64,000 nt of DNA from Elephas maximus indicus (GCF_024166365.1 NC_064826.1:26808001-26872000), one strand, 5' to 3'; shown: positions 23,942-35,224, numbered from the stretch's first letter. The notes: a model not told the origin generated them from the letters alone. Translations and numbers: made by a program.

Positions 23942-24145
23942 AGGAGCCCTGGTGGCACAGTGGTTAAATGCTCAGCTGCTAACTGAAAGGTCAGCAGTTC
24001 GAACCCACAAATTGCTCCACGGAAGAGAGATATCTGCCATGAAGACTACAGCCTTAGAAACCCTATGGAGCAGTTCTACTCTGTCCTATGGGTTTCTATG
24101 AGTTGGAACACTCCACGGCAATGGGTTTAGTTTTGTTTTGTTTTT
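23942..24145 (+). repeat. AfroSINE, sense, long subtype
   Basis: 'aggagccctggtggcacagt' to 'cacggcaatgggtttagttt', with the inserted block 'gaagagagatatctgccatg'. Confidence 0.92.
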
Positions 24146-24602
24146 AAATTTATAGCTCCAGAAGCAGAAGTTAAATAAGCAGAAGTATAGTAGGACCTTC
24201 TTAAATCTCCTTTTAAATGGGAAAAAAAATGAATGAGTTGCTCAAGATTTCATGTTACGAGGAAGATATTAAGACTAAAGTGCCATTTTTAAAATCTGAT
24301 GAAAATGAATTTTTTTTTTTTAATTAAAAAGAGTGTTTCTAAGCCCAAAGTTGCACAAATCCAAATTTTGGAGGCATTCTTAACATCTTCCTCTAATTTT
24401 TGCCTTAATATTTGTTTCTTAGTCATTTCAATTGAACCCCCCATATTTCTTTCAAGTCATCTTTTTTTTCCCCATCTCCATTGTCTTCACCTACTCTTTC
24501 CCTTTTCTGATCTCTACAGTATAACTTGAATAATGTTATCACAAAAATATACCTCTGATGCCTAATACCCATAGTTGCTCTTGGGCTAAAGTGAATACTG
24601 CT

Positions 24603-24673
24603 CAAACAATATCTTCAGTTCATAAATAACAAAAACAGTTAATTTCTACTCCTGACAAGAATGAGGAAAAAAT
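24603..24673 (+). repeat. Unnamed repeat, copy 2
   Basis: 'tcaaacaatatcttcagttc', 'ataaataacaaaaaca' and 'tcctgacaagaatgagg' match 22236-22345. About 30 bp are missing from the middle. Confidence 0.55.
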
Positions 24674-25430
24674 ATCTTCTTGATCTAAGTTTCATTAAAT
24701 ATTTCTTATTCACCTCAACATAAAAAAAAAAAAAAATTTTTTTTTTTCATAAAGAAAGCAAAAATCCCCACAACGGACCAATAAGCAGCATCATGATAAA
24801 CAGAGAAAAGACTGAAGTTGTTAAGGATTTCAACTCAGATCCACAATCAACACCCATGGAAGCAGCAGTCAAGAAATCAAACAACACATTGCATTGGGCA
24901 AATCTGCTTCAAAAGACCTCTTCAATGTATTAAAAAGCAAAGACGTCACCTTAAGAACTAAAGTGTGTCTGACCCAAGCCATGGTATGCTGTTTTCAATG
25001 GCCTCATATGCATGCAAAAGCTGGGCAATGAATAAGGAAGACCAAAGAAGAATTGATGCCTTTGAATTGTGGTGTTGGCAAAGAATATTGAATGTACCAC
25101 GGACCGCCAAAAGAAAGAATAAATCTATCTTGGCAGAAGTACAGCCAGAATGCTCCTTAGAAGCAAGGATGGCGAGACTTTGTCTCACATACTTTGGACA
25201 TGTTATCAGGAGGGACCAGTCCCTGGAGAAGGACATCATGCTTGGTAAAGTAGAGGGTCAGCAAAAAAGAGGAAGACCCTCAATGAGATGGACTGACACA
25301 GTGGCTGCAAAAACGAGCTAAAGCATAACAATGATCGTGAGAATGGCACAGAATCACGCAGTGTTTTTTCTGTTGTACATAGTGTTGCTGTGAGTCAGAA
25401 CCTATTTGATGGCACCTAACAAGAACAACA
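24674..25430 (+). mobile_element. RTE LINE 3' end, sense, with the internal deletion junction
   Basis: Starts with a 51-bp block identical to the reverse complement of 14617-14667, then an A/T palindrome, then the RTE 3' coding end and tail ('gcacctaacaagaacaacat'). One frame (24965-25321) keeps 118 codons of RTE C-terminal protein, including MARLCLTYFGHVIRRDQSLE. It is not a host gene. Confidence 0.92.
24725..24747. repeat. A(n)T11 palindromic insert inside the RTE
   Basis: A run of A followed by T11 sits between two CATAAA hexamers (near 24719 and 24748). The RTE sequence otherwise continues 'cataaagaaagcaaaaatcc'. Confidence 0.75.
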
Positions 25431-25613
25431 TTTATTACAATAAAAGGCAAAACCTTTAGTATGTCATAATAGGGCCTTGCATTGACTAGCTCCACTTCTT
25501 TGTCTTCTAGTTACTCTAGACTTATTTCAAGAACTTGGAACAAACCAAGCTCCTTCTTGCTTCAGAGCTTTCGAAGATGACCCATCTTCTTCCTGAGAAT
25601 ATATGTACATGTA

Positions 25614-25653
25614 TATACACACACATACACATAAACGTACATATATACATACA
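25614..25653 (+). repeat. Degenerate (CA/TA)n tract
   Basis: A run of alternating 'acacacatacac' and 'acatatatacatac' directly in front of MITE copy 1. Confidence 0.75.
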
Positions 25654-25965
25654 GGCAGTCCCTGGGTTATGAATGCATTCCATTCTAAATCTGCCTTTAA
25701 GTCGGCACGGTTCCTAACTATCGTCAGTTAGTCAAATGTTTGTCTTAGTGTATAGTATATAGTGTAACTTTCTGTGCATGAAAAAACATTAAACAAACAT
25801 TTCTAGATACACTAAGACATCTTTAACAAAATATTACAATAATAGTAATGTTTTGATGCAAAGGTAGTGCGCCTGTTTGTTATTACGAACCATTGTATGT
25901 ACCTCAAATTTTCAATATATTAGGCTTTACCAGGGTTGGTTTGTAACTTTGGGTTGTAGTATTTA
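25654..25965 (-). mobile_element. Mariner/Tigger-type MITE, copy 1
   Basis: Begins 'ggcagtccctgggttatgaa'. It aligns along its length to the reverse complement of 56583-56938: shared blocks 'agtcaaatgtttgtcttag', 'acatctttaaca' and 'tgtttgttattacgaaccat'. The far end is damaged near 25950. The CAG...CTG ends suggest a TcMar element. Confidence 0.75.
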
Positions 25966-26011
25966 GTATTGAGATTCTTACACATATTCGTATTAACAGT
26001 TGCCTTTTGCC

Positions 26012-26160
26012 TATTGCTGTCAAGTCGATTCTAACTCGTAGCAATCCTAAAGGACAGAGTAGAACTACCCCATAGGGTTTCCGAGGAGTGGCTGGTAGAT
26101 TGGAACTGCTGACCTTTTGTTTAGCAGCTGATCTCTTAACCATTGCGACGCCAGGGCTCC
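26012..26160 (-). repeat. AfroSINE, antisense
   Basis: 'cctattgctgtcaagtcgat' to 'ccattgcgacgccagggctc', with a typical core. Confidence 0.92.
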
Positions 26161-26199
26161 TAATACATGGCTATTTTTATTTCACCTGTAGCACCACCC

Positions 26200-26520
26200 A
26201 CCCCACCCCCACTCCAGATAAATTCACAGCAAATCCCAGACAAACTATGAAATCTCCTGCTAACTCACATTTATCCTTAAGACTTCTGCTCAGGCGTTAC
26301 TTGCTTCCTTCATCCTCTGCCAGACCAGGTCATACTTTCCTGTTATATGCTCCCATTGCACCCAGCGCTTCAACTTTATAACCATTATTTCAGAGTGTAA
26401 TTATTTATTTATTTTTGTGGTTCTTGAATGAATGTCTGTCTTCACCCCTAAACATTCTGTTCCTTCAGGGAGAAACTGTGTCTTCCCCTCCATCTCTCAG
26501 AGTGCCTGGCTCATGGTAAA
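26200..26520 (+). repeat. L2 3' end, sense, diverged
   Basis: 'cagagtgcctggctcatggt' near the 3' end, and 'ctgctcaggcgttacttgct' upstream, follow the L2 tail pattern. An A-run follows at 26518. Confidence 0.5.
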
Positions 26521-26810
26521 AAAAAAAAAAAAAGCTTTTAATAAATCTCAGTTGAAATAATTATGGTGTGGGGATTTCCGCAATAGAAGCCTGTTTGTGG
26601 TGCTTTCTCTGGATTCTTCATGGTCAATTGGCTGATATCAGAAGGTTTCCTAAACACAGCCCCTGCTCTCGTGGTACCCTTAGTCTCCCCAAATAGAGAT
26701 TTTGTCTTCTTTTTTATTTCTTCCGAAGCACCTGATAAGGTGTTGTTTTTCCAGCAGATGCAATTGTTCTCATTTTCAAAATGAATGCACAAAACTTAGA
26801 AGTAGTGTTT

Positions 26811-26850
26811 ATCTTCTTGATTTCTTTAACTTTCATTAAATATTTCTTAT
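26811..26850 (+). repeat. Third partial copy of the RTE junction motif
   Basis: 'atcttcttgat', an 8-9 bp spacer, then TTTCATTAAATATTTCTTAT (20 bp identical to the junction blocks at 14.6 and 24.7 kb). No RTE sequence follows it here. Confidence 0.5.
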
Positions 26851-27154
26851 GTATCACAAAATTATTTTTCCCTAATGAACATAGAACAATACTGTCATAG
26901 AAAACAGTCTATAGGAAAGTACCACTGACGTAAATGTTCTTATGAATCATTGTTAACCAACACTATAATCAGTTGAATGGGGAAAAAATTAATGGAAAAG
27001 GTTGATAGATTATCTTATGAAAATGGTTCTCAACAACACTAGTTGATTTCAATTGCTTAATTTTAATTTTTTTTATTCTAAATTGGAGAAACTAATTTTT
27101 GCCATGTCACTGTATTTATGTAAACCCAAATATTATTTAGATTTTCTATTTCAG

Positions 27155-27318
27155 TATGGAAGCCCTGGTGGCGTAGTGGTTAAGTGCTATGGCTGCTAAC
27201 TAAAAGGTCAGCAGTTCAAATCCGTGAGCTGCTGCTTGGAAACCCTGTGGGGCAGTTCTACTCTGTCCTGTAGGGTCGCTTTGAGTCAGAATTGACTCAA
27301 CGGCAGTGGGTTTTACTT
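27155..27318 (+). repeat. AfroSINE, sense
   Basis: 'tggaagccctggtggcgtag' to 'actcaacggcagtgggtttt'; well conserved. Confidence 0.93.
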
Positions 27319-28712
27319 CACTATGAGTAAGAAAATGAACATTAAGAAAGTTAGAATAAATCTGGGAGAAATTTTGAGAAGGCAAAAATGCCTTCATAAA
27401 TCCTGTAGGGTACATTTCTTAGAACAATTTTATAGCATTTTTTTTAAGAGACCAGTATTGATTTTCCTGACTGAAAATTTACCCTATACATCTTAGCTCT
27501 TAACAAGAACTATTCATTGTGTTTTACTAATTTCCAATAAAATGCTATATAGGATTGTCTATTTGCTAGTATTTTCATAATGACTCCTTATCTAGTCAAA
27601 GTTTTCTGCAAAATTATAGCATCGAATTGAATTAAGAGATGTAATGATGGTTTCATCCAGAAGGTGGCACTGTTTAAAGGGAGAAGGAATTCTGAGCAAT
27701 TGAAAGGAAAATAAATCTATAAAATTAAATGTGTCCCCAAATGATAGCAGTAAAATATTAAATGACGTTAACACGTGGTTATGTGACAAGTTCCTGCCTC
27801 GAGTACACCTGTGTAGATGGCTCAGAGATTTCCTGTCATGAACATACTTTCCCTTGTCGCCTTGTCACCCCCATACAATGGTATCTATTCCATTTGGCAT
27901 AAGGTTGTTCATCTTAAAAACAAAGCATCGTATAACCACATTCAAAGCCCTCTGCTTCTTGAAACTACTTATGAGAAATAGTTAAGCAGGAAATGAAATA
28001 TTACTTCTCCTGACTGCATCACCCTAAATCAGAAATAAATTATACAACTGGCATATCTTAAATTACCTTTCCCTCACTGGGTAAATAATTTTACTGTGTA
28101 CAGAAAATCATTGAGTTAATTCCTTTACCACTCTGCATTTGAAAGGAAGTGCTTGCACGCAATGTCATTTCTAATTTCCATCAAATTGGATGTTTCAAAG
28201 CACTTTTAAAGACTACTGCTGACCTTCGTAGAAGTTGATACTGTGCAAAGCTCAACTGTTTCATTTGCTTAAAATGTGTATGTGAAAAAAGTCTGTTCTT
28301 CGGAAAATACTAGTTGAAACAAGAATTTTTCCAATTATTTGTTTCACCCATCATTGGCAACTAAATCTGGAGCAAAGATACTTCAGCAATTGTGTGATAT
28401 GTGAAAAATAAGTTACTGTAAAAGTTCCGATCAGACTCACACTGCCAACTGCACAGCAGAAGATTTATAAAGACTCAACTCTAACCCGGTCTTTTCCCCA
28501 CATTTGTAACACGTGGATTTTAGCATTTGACCATCTGATCAAATTAAATTAAAGATACAGCACCATCTTATGGATACTTCTATATCTGTAAAATTTGAAA
28601 ATATAAAAAATCGTTTTGACTGGGTTTGGAAGAGGCTTGTCAGTAAAACCGATATTGTGGGAGGAGAATATTTTAATTTAACAAGGAAAAAATGATGCAA
28701 TATTGAATAATG
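27319..28712. other. Intergenic stretch without a recognised feature
   Basis: No repeat recognised in about 1.4 kb between a SINE and the (TG)n tract; no coding similarity. Confidence 0.4.
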
Positions 28713-28769
28713 CGGGGTGTGTGTGCATGTGTGTGCATGTGTGTGCACGTGTGTGTGCGTGTGTGTGTG
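28713..28769 (+). repeat. (TG)n with GCATG interruptions
   Basis: A compound repeat of 'gtgtgtgtgcatg' units. Confidence 0.9.
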
Positions 28770-29317
28770 ATGGTGTGGTAAATAAAGGCACAAACTGAGA
28801 GTTGTACATTTTTTTCCTTTCAAAACTGAGAGTTCTGCCAAGCAGGAAAATGCACAGCTACTATTACAGTACAGATTCATCACTCTGCGAATTGAGGCAT
28901 GTGGCTGAGAGAACTCTAAGTGTCTCAAAGACGCAAGGACATCACCAAGCATTACCTTGAAAAGATGCTTTGAAACTAGAGAACTACTGAGATTTCAAAG
29001 CCTTCTCACTAGCCACAGCCATGAGCTGCCCTTCTCAAAGGGTGCTGGGAAATTTAGATCTGATAATAAACGTATTTAACTAACTGCTGAAACTGTGAAT
29101 CTGGTTATAAAATCTTTTTATATTTGTGTAAATCATAGGTGATTTATGCCTATTATCATTATTCAGATTTTTGACAGGGATTTTAAAAAAATGCACACTT
29201 CCTAACCATCCTTCCTATTATTTTATTATAGAACACATAGCCAGTTTAAGAAGGTTATAGAAAAATTGATGGTCCAAACTCCTCAATAGATTATTAAGTC
29301 ATGGTTAAGTATGCATC

Positions 29318-29697
29318 ACCGAGCCCTGGTGGCAGTGGTTAACCTGGGCTGCTAACTAAAAGGTCGGCAGTTTTAACCCACCCACCGCTCTGCTGGAGAA
29401 AAGACCTGGCGATCTGCTCCTGTAATATTTCAGCCTAGGAAACTCTATGGAGCAGTTTTATTCTGTCCTGTAGGGTTGCTGGAAACCCTAGGTGTGTAGT
29501 GGTTAAGTGTTGCCACTGCTAACCAAAAGGTCAGCAGTTTGAATCCACTAGGTGCTCCTTGGTAACTCAATGGGGGCAGTTCTACTCTGTCCTATAGGGT
29601 CACCATGAGTCGGAATCGACTCCACCGCAACGGGTTTGTTTTTTATATAGGGTCGCTATGAGTCAGAATTAGCTGGAAGGGACACAACAACAAAAGT
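29318..29697 (+). repeat. AfroSINE interrupted by a second AfroSINE, both sense
   Basis: Outer SINE at 29318-29485 and 29644-29697 (resuming with 'agggtcgctatgagtcagaa'). A second complete SINE at 29486-29643 sits inside it ('aaaccctaggtgtgtagtgg' to 'ccgcaacgggtttgtttttt'). Confidence 0.85.
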
Positions 29698-29771
29698 ATG
29701 CACGGTTCATATCTTTTGTTCACCATAGCTGTCAAATTGATGTGTGATTTACCCAGGTCATATGGTTTAGA

Positions 29772-30206
29772 ATCATTGTTGTTAAGTGCCATCAAGTCAA
29801 TTCTGACTTCTAGTGACACCATGTGACAGGCTAGAATTGCCCCATAGTGTTTTCTAGGCATGGGAGAAAGATGTGACTGACAGTCTGCTTCCATAAAGAT
29901 TTACAGCCTCGGAAGTCCTGTGGGGCACTTCTACTCTGTCTTCTTGTTGTTGTTGTTGTTCTTAGGTGCCTTAAAGTCATTCCGGCTCATAGTGACCTTA
30001 TTATGTACAATAGAACAAAACACTGCTTGGTCCTGCGCCATCCTCACAATCATTGTTCCATTCTGTCCTATAGGATCACTGTGAATAGAAATCTTTATGG
30101 AAGCAGATTGCCTGGCTTTTCCTTCCTCAGAGTCTCTGGGTAGGTTCAAACCACCAGCCCTTTGGTTAGCAGCCCAGCACTTAAACACTGGACCACCAGG
30201 GCTTCT
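29772..30206. repeat. Mosaic of antisense and sense SINE pieces around an RTE tail
   Basis: In order: antisense SINE piece (29772-29857); sense SINE piece (29858-29940, to 'cttctactctgtc'); antisense RTE tail (29940-30058, 'tgcttggtcctgcgccatcc'); sense SINE continuation (30059-30087, 'ttctgtcctataggatcact'); antisense SINE head part (30088-30206). Confidence 0.75.
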
Positions 30207-30510
30207 CAGTATAGAATCACTCCCCCTCTAGTCAAAACACAAGTACAATGGTTTTTACCATTTTAATATTTTGGACTCTGTGATAACCGCTTTGGATCCT
30301 CCCCTTAGAAAAAGTCCACAGATATAACACATTTTGTACACAATTTTAGGATTTTCTGGACTCCCTGTAGTTTATCTATGCTCTATGGTTTTAGATACTT
30401 ATTCTATTTTAACATTTATTTCTTTTTGGCCATAATTTTGACAGAAGTGAAAGTCATGAGCTTAATTAAAAAGATATGAATAGTCTTCTTTTGGAAGAGA
30501 GGGTCTATAA

Positions 30511-30534
30511 TTTACAACACACACACACACACAC
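30511..30534 (+). repeat. (CA)n microsatellite
   Basis: About 11 CA units, not inside any recognised element. Confidence 0.9.
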
Positions 30535-31302
30535 ATTCTTACATGATTTTGACTCTTTTCCCCTAGAGCTAAATTATATAAATTGTATAAACAAAGAGGT
30601 TCTTATAGGTTTATTTTTATATAGATTTTATTTTCATGTTATTCCCTCTGGAATGAAATATAAATATATGATGCTGGCTACAAACAATATAGAATTTTTT
30701 GCTTTAACCTCACAGAACATTGCAGGTTCTAAAATATTGTCCAATTAGGGATCATTTTTTATACAATGCAGATGCTTGACTCTAAATTATATTTAAAATA
30801 TAAACTTGGCACCGATTTAATAAAATTAAGCTCTTTTTAGATAGCCAAATCAACAGAAAAAAAATTTGAAGAATTCTAAGCATACCATATACACAGTTTT
30901 ATTTTCACTTCTGACATGTAGATAGGCATTTTTATCTTGATTGAAAACCAAAAGAAATTTCACAGATTTATAATAATAGCCTGATGTTTAAGTTCAGATC
31001 CAAGGCATTCTATCAGATGTCAAATGAAAATTTCCATGTTATTATATGCAGAATTAGCTTTATATGAAACTTTGATTTTGTTTATTAATAATCAAGAACA
31101 TTTTTGGTAATTTAGTACAATAGGAATAAAAACCTTTCACAGTTTATACCTTTAAGTTTAATAAAATTTACTGGATATATTTGTTCAGCACAGTGCAATA
31201 CCTACTTCATCCTTAAGCCTGTCTGAGAGAAGAATATTTGAGTGCAAATTTTGCTGAGTAACAACAATGCATTATTCAATAGGAAAATTAAACACATAAC
31301 CC

Positions 31303-32793
31303 TGAAGACAAGGTGTTCTCAAAATATGGTCCTCAAACCCCTGGGGTCTCTAAAGACCCCAGAGGAGTCTGCAAGGTCAGGCCTGTTTTCATACTGTTAC
31401 TTGCCTTTTTCACTAGGTTGACATTTGCATCAGTGATGTAGAAGCAATCGTGGTAAAACCGTCGCTACCTTAGCGTGAATCAAGACAAAGACAGTGGTAC
31501 CAAAATGCACTAGTAACCGTTGTGCTTACCACCGCCATGACACACCTCATAGGGCAAAAACAACATAAAAATACAAAACCAAACCAAGTCAAAGAAAACA
31601 TAAGCTCCTTTCACTTAAGAATGTTCCTCATGAAACAGTAAAAATTATTAATTTTATTAAATTTGATCCTAGGTTACACTTTTTTCAATATTCTATGAGA
31701 CAAAATGGGAAGGATACACCTAATACACCTCGGCTACATATTGAAGTACATGATCGTCTCCACGCAAAGCAGCTATTTGAGTTTTGAGCTGATCTAGCCC
31801 CTTTCTCACAGGATACCATTTTTATTTGCGAGAACAACTGACATACAAATTATATTTATTCAGACTTGGATATTTGGCAGATAATTTCCTCAAAATTGAG
31901 TGAAGTGAGCTTATCATTTTTAGTAAAAAAAAAATTGACAGTGTTTGTTTGCCAGTGATAAAATTTGAGCTTTTGGGCAAAAATTAGAATTTTATAAAAC
32001 TTATATCTGCTGCAATGAGCTTGGTGGTTGCCGGGTACTTAAAGACTTTTCTCATGAGATCGCTGGTTATGACAAACGTGACATTTTGATACTATGTAAT
32101 AAAATGTATCAACCTTTGAGAGATTACTTAAGTCAGTGAACCAATATTTTCGAAATGACCAGTGAATTATGTCACATAATTATGCATGGGTAAAAGATCC
32201 GTTCAAAATACAAGATAGAATAATGGATCGTTTTAATATCATAGAGTAAGAAAAATTTACTGATGTAGTTTCAGATCTACATTGGGACTAACCTTAAGAA
32301 ACTATCACTTGTCAAGTTTTGGTGTAATATCAAAGAAGAGTATCAATAATTACATAAAGAAGCTATTAAGATATCCCCATTTTTCCAACTGCATGTCTAT
32401 GAGAGATTTAGTTTTCTTTATTTACTTCAACCAAAACAATATATTGCAACAGATTGAATGCAGAAGCAGATATGAGAATCCATATGAATTCTATTAAGCC
32501 AAATATTAAAGAGACTTGTAAGGTGTAAAATAATGCTATTCTTCTCACTCAAATTTTATTTTGGAAATATAATAGTTTTTGCATAGAAATATATTATTTA
32601 TGTTATGTGATAGGTTTATTATTATTTTAAAATGTGTTAATAAATAGCTATTTCTGAATTTTTTTAGTTTTATTTTTTCTAATATGAAAAATACCAATAA
32701 ATATAACCTATATAAACAAAAGTTCTTTGAGGTCCTAAATAACTTTTAAGGGTGTAAATGGGTCTTCAGAACAAAAAGTTTGATAATCGCTGA
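31303..32793 (+). mobile_element. Degenerate hAT DNA transposon
   Basis: Imperfect terminal inverted repeats: 'gtgttctcaaaatatggtcc' at the left, and the reverse complement of 'aaaagtttgataatcgctg' at the right. The roughly 1.5-kb interior reads as broken hAT transposase on the + strand, similar to ZBED5/Buster-type proteins, with many frameshifts and stops. The open piece at 32282-32497 is an off-frame shadow. The subfamily (Charlie/Buster or Tip100/Zaphod) is uncertain. Confidence 0.8.
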
Positions 32794-32822
32794 TGTAGAC
32801 TATAGTAATAAAACCAACAAAC

Positions 32823-32980
32823 AAAAAAACCAAACCCATTGCCATCAAGTCCATTTCAACTGACAGTGACCCTATAGGACAGAGTAGAACTGCCCCATTG
32901 CGTTTCCAAGGAGAGGTTGGTGGCTAACCTTTTGGTTAGCAGCCATAGGTCTTAACCACTAGTGTACCACCAGGGCTCCG
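32823..32980 (-). repeat. AfroSINE, antisense
   Basis: 'aaaaaccaaacccattgcca' to 'agtgtaccaccagggctccg'. It sits about 30 bp beyond the hAT end. Confidence 0.92.
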
Positions 32981-33169
32981 GTTAATAAAGACATATCCTT
33001 ATTGTTCCCACCTGATGTCATTTTATTATCCCTTACATTGTTCTCCAGTAAAAACTCTACCTAGTAACAGTTTAGTCTTCTTGAGCATTATGGTTGAAAT
33101 TGTGCCAGTTTTTTACAGTAGTAGAATTCTTATCTCTTTTCTGATCCATAGGTTGAATTCCTAGCCAAT

Positions 33170-33242
33170 CAATGCAATTCTCTTTACAGTGTTCTAGTAT
33201 ACTGCTTAATACGAAATAGGTACTCAATAAATGTTATTGGTG
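33170..33242 (+). repeat. L2/MIR-like tail, sense
   Basis: 'aaataggtactcaataaatg' is the typical L2/MIR terminal block; the rest is diverged. Confidence 0.5.
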
Positions 33243-33776
33243 GTATAAAGTGTATGTAACAACAAAATCAATTCAAGTGCAAAAAACTATGAAAGCTAGT
33301 GGAAAAATCTATTATACCTTATGGCATCAGTTTCTAGCTTTTATATATTCCCACAAAAATCTCACATTATTTGGGTCTTAATTAGGATGGCAATATTTAC
33401 ATTTAAATTACAAACATTATCCAATTCTAGGCTAAATACCTGCTTCTCTAGGAGGCTATAATACTCATTATATGCAATTATACCATGAATTCATGCAGTG
33501 CTTTTCCTCCTAAAACCTTGAGCACATATGTCATATGGCTTCTACCTTTTCCTTCCTCTCCAGACTTCACAAACCAAATTATTTTCATTCCCTTTCCCTA
33601 AATATTTCACAAACTGGAAAAACCAAACAAACAAAAACAAAGCACTGCAATCCATCACTAATGAATGTCCACAGATGGATTAGGAGCAGAAATACGGTAG
33701 TGTCTTGTTGTGGGGTCAAACCTCGTTACAAAAATTATGAAATATTTCACTTCTCAATAAAACACCAAAATATATG

Positions 33777-34291
33777 TGTGATGGATCGAATTGTGTTCCC
33801 CCAAAATCTCTATCAACTTGGCTAGGACATGATTCCTTTGTATGATTGTATAATTGTCTATTATTTTACCATCTGATGTAATTTCCCTATGTGTTGTAAA
33901 TCCTATCGCTATGATATAATAAGATAGATTAGTGGCAGTTATACTGATGAGGTCTACAAGATTAGTTAGTGTCTTAAGCCAATCTCTTTTGAGATATAAA
34001 AGAGAGAAACGAGCAGAGACACATGAGAACCTCATACCACCAAGAAAGCAGTGCCAGGAGCAGAGTGCATCCTTTGGACCTGAGGTTCCTGTGCTGAGAT
34101 GCTCCCAGACCAAGGGAAAACTGATGACAAGGACCTTCCTCCAGAGTCGACAGAGAGAGAAAGCCTTCCCCTGGAGCTGGTGCCCTGATTTCAGGCTTCT
34201 AGCCTACTGGGCTGTGAGAGAATAAATTTCTCTTTGGTAAAGCCTCCCACTTGTGATATTTCTGTTATAGCAACACTAGATAACTAAGACA
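33777..34291 (+). mobile_element. MaLR-like solo LTR with 5-bp target duplication
   Basis: A 515-bp element starting TGTGATGGATCGAATTGTG and ending AGATAACTAAGACA (TG...CA ends). ATATG direct repeats flank it at 33772-33776 and 34292-34296. A polyadenylation-like 'gagaataaatttctctttgg' lies near the 3' end. No internal retroviral genes adjoin, so it is a solo LTR. Confidence 0.85.
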
Positions 34292-34319
34292 ATATGTCTG
34301 GGAGTTTCTTTGGTCTGAT

Positions 34320-34487
34320 TGGAGCCCTGGCGATGCAGAAGTTAAGAGCTCAGCTGCTAACCAAAACGTCAGCAGTTCAAATCCACCAGCCATTCCTTGG
34401 AAACCCTATGGGGCAGTTCTACTCTGTCCTATAGGGTCACTATGAGTCAGAATTGACTCGATGGCAATGGGTTTGTTTTTGTTTTGT
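34320..34487 (+). repeat. AfroSINE, sense
   Basis: 'ttggagccctggcgatgcag' to 'atggcaatgggtttgttttt', close to consensus. Confidence 0.93.
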
Positions 34488-34654
34488 CTTAGTCTGATTA
34501 TTTCATAGTTAATAATTTAGAAATACAAATTCTGAGCTGTGTAAAATCCATTCATGGAACCATTTACAACTTCATCTACATTATTTTCCATAGTTCTATG
34601 GTTAAAAGTGAGCTTAATAATAAAGTCATTATATGAACAGTAAAACACCTGACA

Positions 34655-34745
34655 TTTACTGAGAAATTAGTATATATGCCAAATAGTGTTTTAAGCACTT
34701 TACATGCATTATCTAATTTAAGCTTTATAACAACTCTTTTAATGT
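34655..34745 (-). repeat. MIR, antisense fragment
   Basis: 'taagcactttacatgcatta' and 'tctaatttaagctttataac' match the MIR in reverse. Confidence 0.7.
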
Positions 34746-34748
34746 ATC

Positions 34749-34752
<4 letters not shown>

Positions 34753-34784
<32 letters not shown>
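34753..34784 (+). repeat. (GT)16 microsatellite
   Basis: An uninterrupted GT run of about 32 bp, probably polymorphic. Confidence 0.93.
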
Positions 34785-34787
<3 letters not shown>

Positions 34788-35224
34788 CATGGACTACTCA
34801 TTTATCAGTTACTTTATGTTAACCATTGCTATATATTTCCCCCCACTATCTGTAACAGGTGAGATTCCAGAACATTTCTCTGCTAGGATGCAGATTCTAA
34901 CTGGACATCTTAGAGCTTTAAAAGATTTATTGTTTTTATCTTACTTTTGTAAATCTATTACTCCATTTATTACGAGCTGGCCTTGTAAGCGGATAGTTTT
35001 TTTTTTTTTCATACATATTTTCAAAACTGGTCCTTTTATGGACCTGAAAAAGATTTCTCTCTCTGTTGTAAAATAATTTTAGCTATAAACTGGACTACAA
35101 TAGATAATAGGTTGTCCTCTTTCAAAACACTTAAGGGATTTTGTGAATTTCTTTTACCTCCATAAGAGCATATATTATTGTAATTGTTTATATTGTGTTT
35201 GTGTGGGTTTCCTATCATCCCCTC

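Noticed and set aside
23942..24010. tRNA gene candidates from A-box/B-box-like sequence ('gcagttcgaaccc')
   Set aside because: The tRNA-like heads belong to AfroSINE copies, lack a full cloverleaf and are followed by SINE bodies.
24965..25321. 118-codon frame as a host gene
   Set aside because: It is the C-terminal coding end of the RTE LINE, with the same sequence seen in other RTE copies in this window.
28713..28769. Possible CRISPR-like or satellite array
   Set aside because: It is a simple TG microsatellite with GCATG interruptions. The organism is a mammal and no spaced direct repeats occur.
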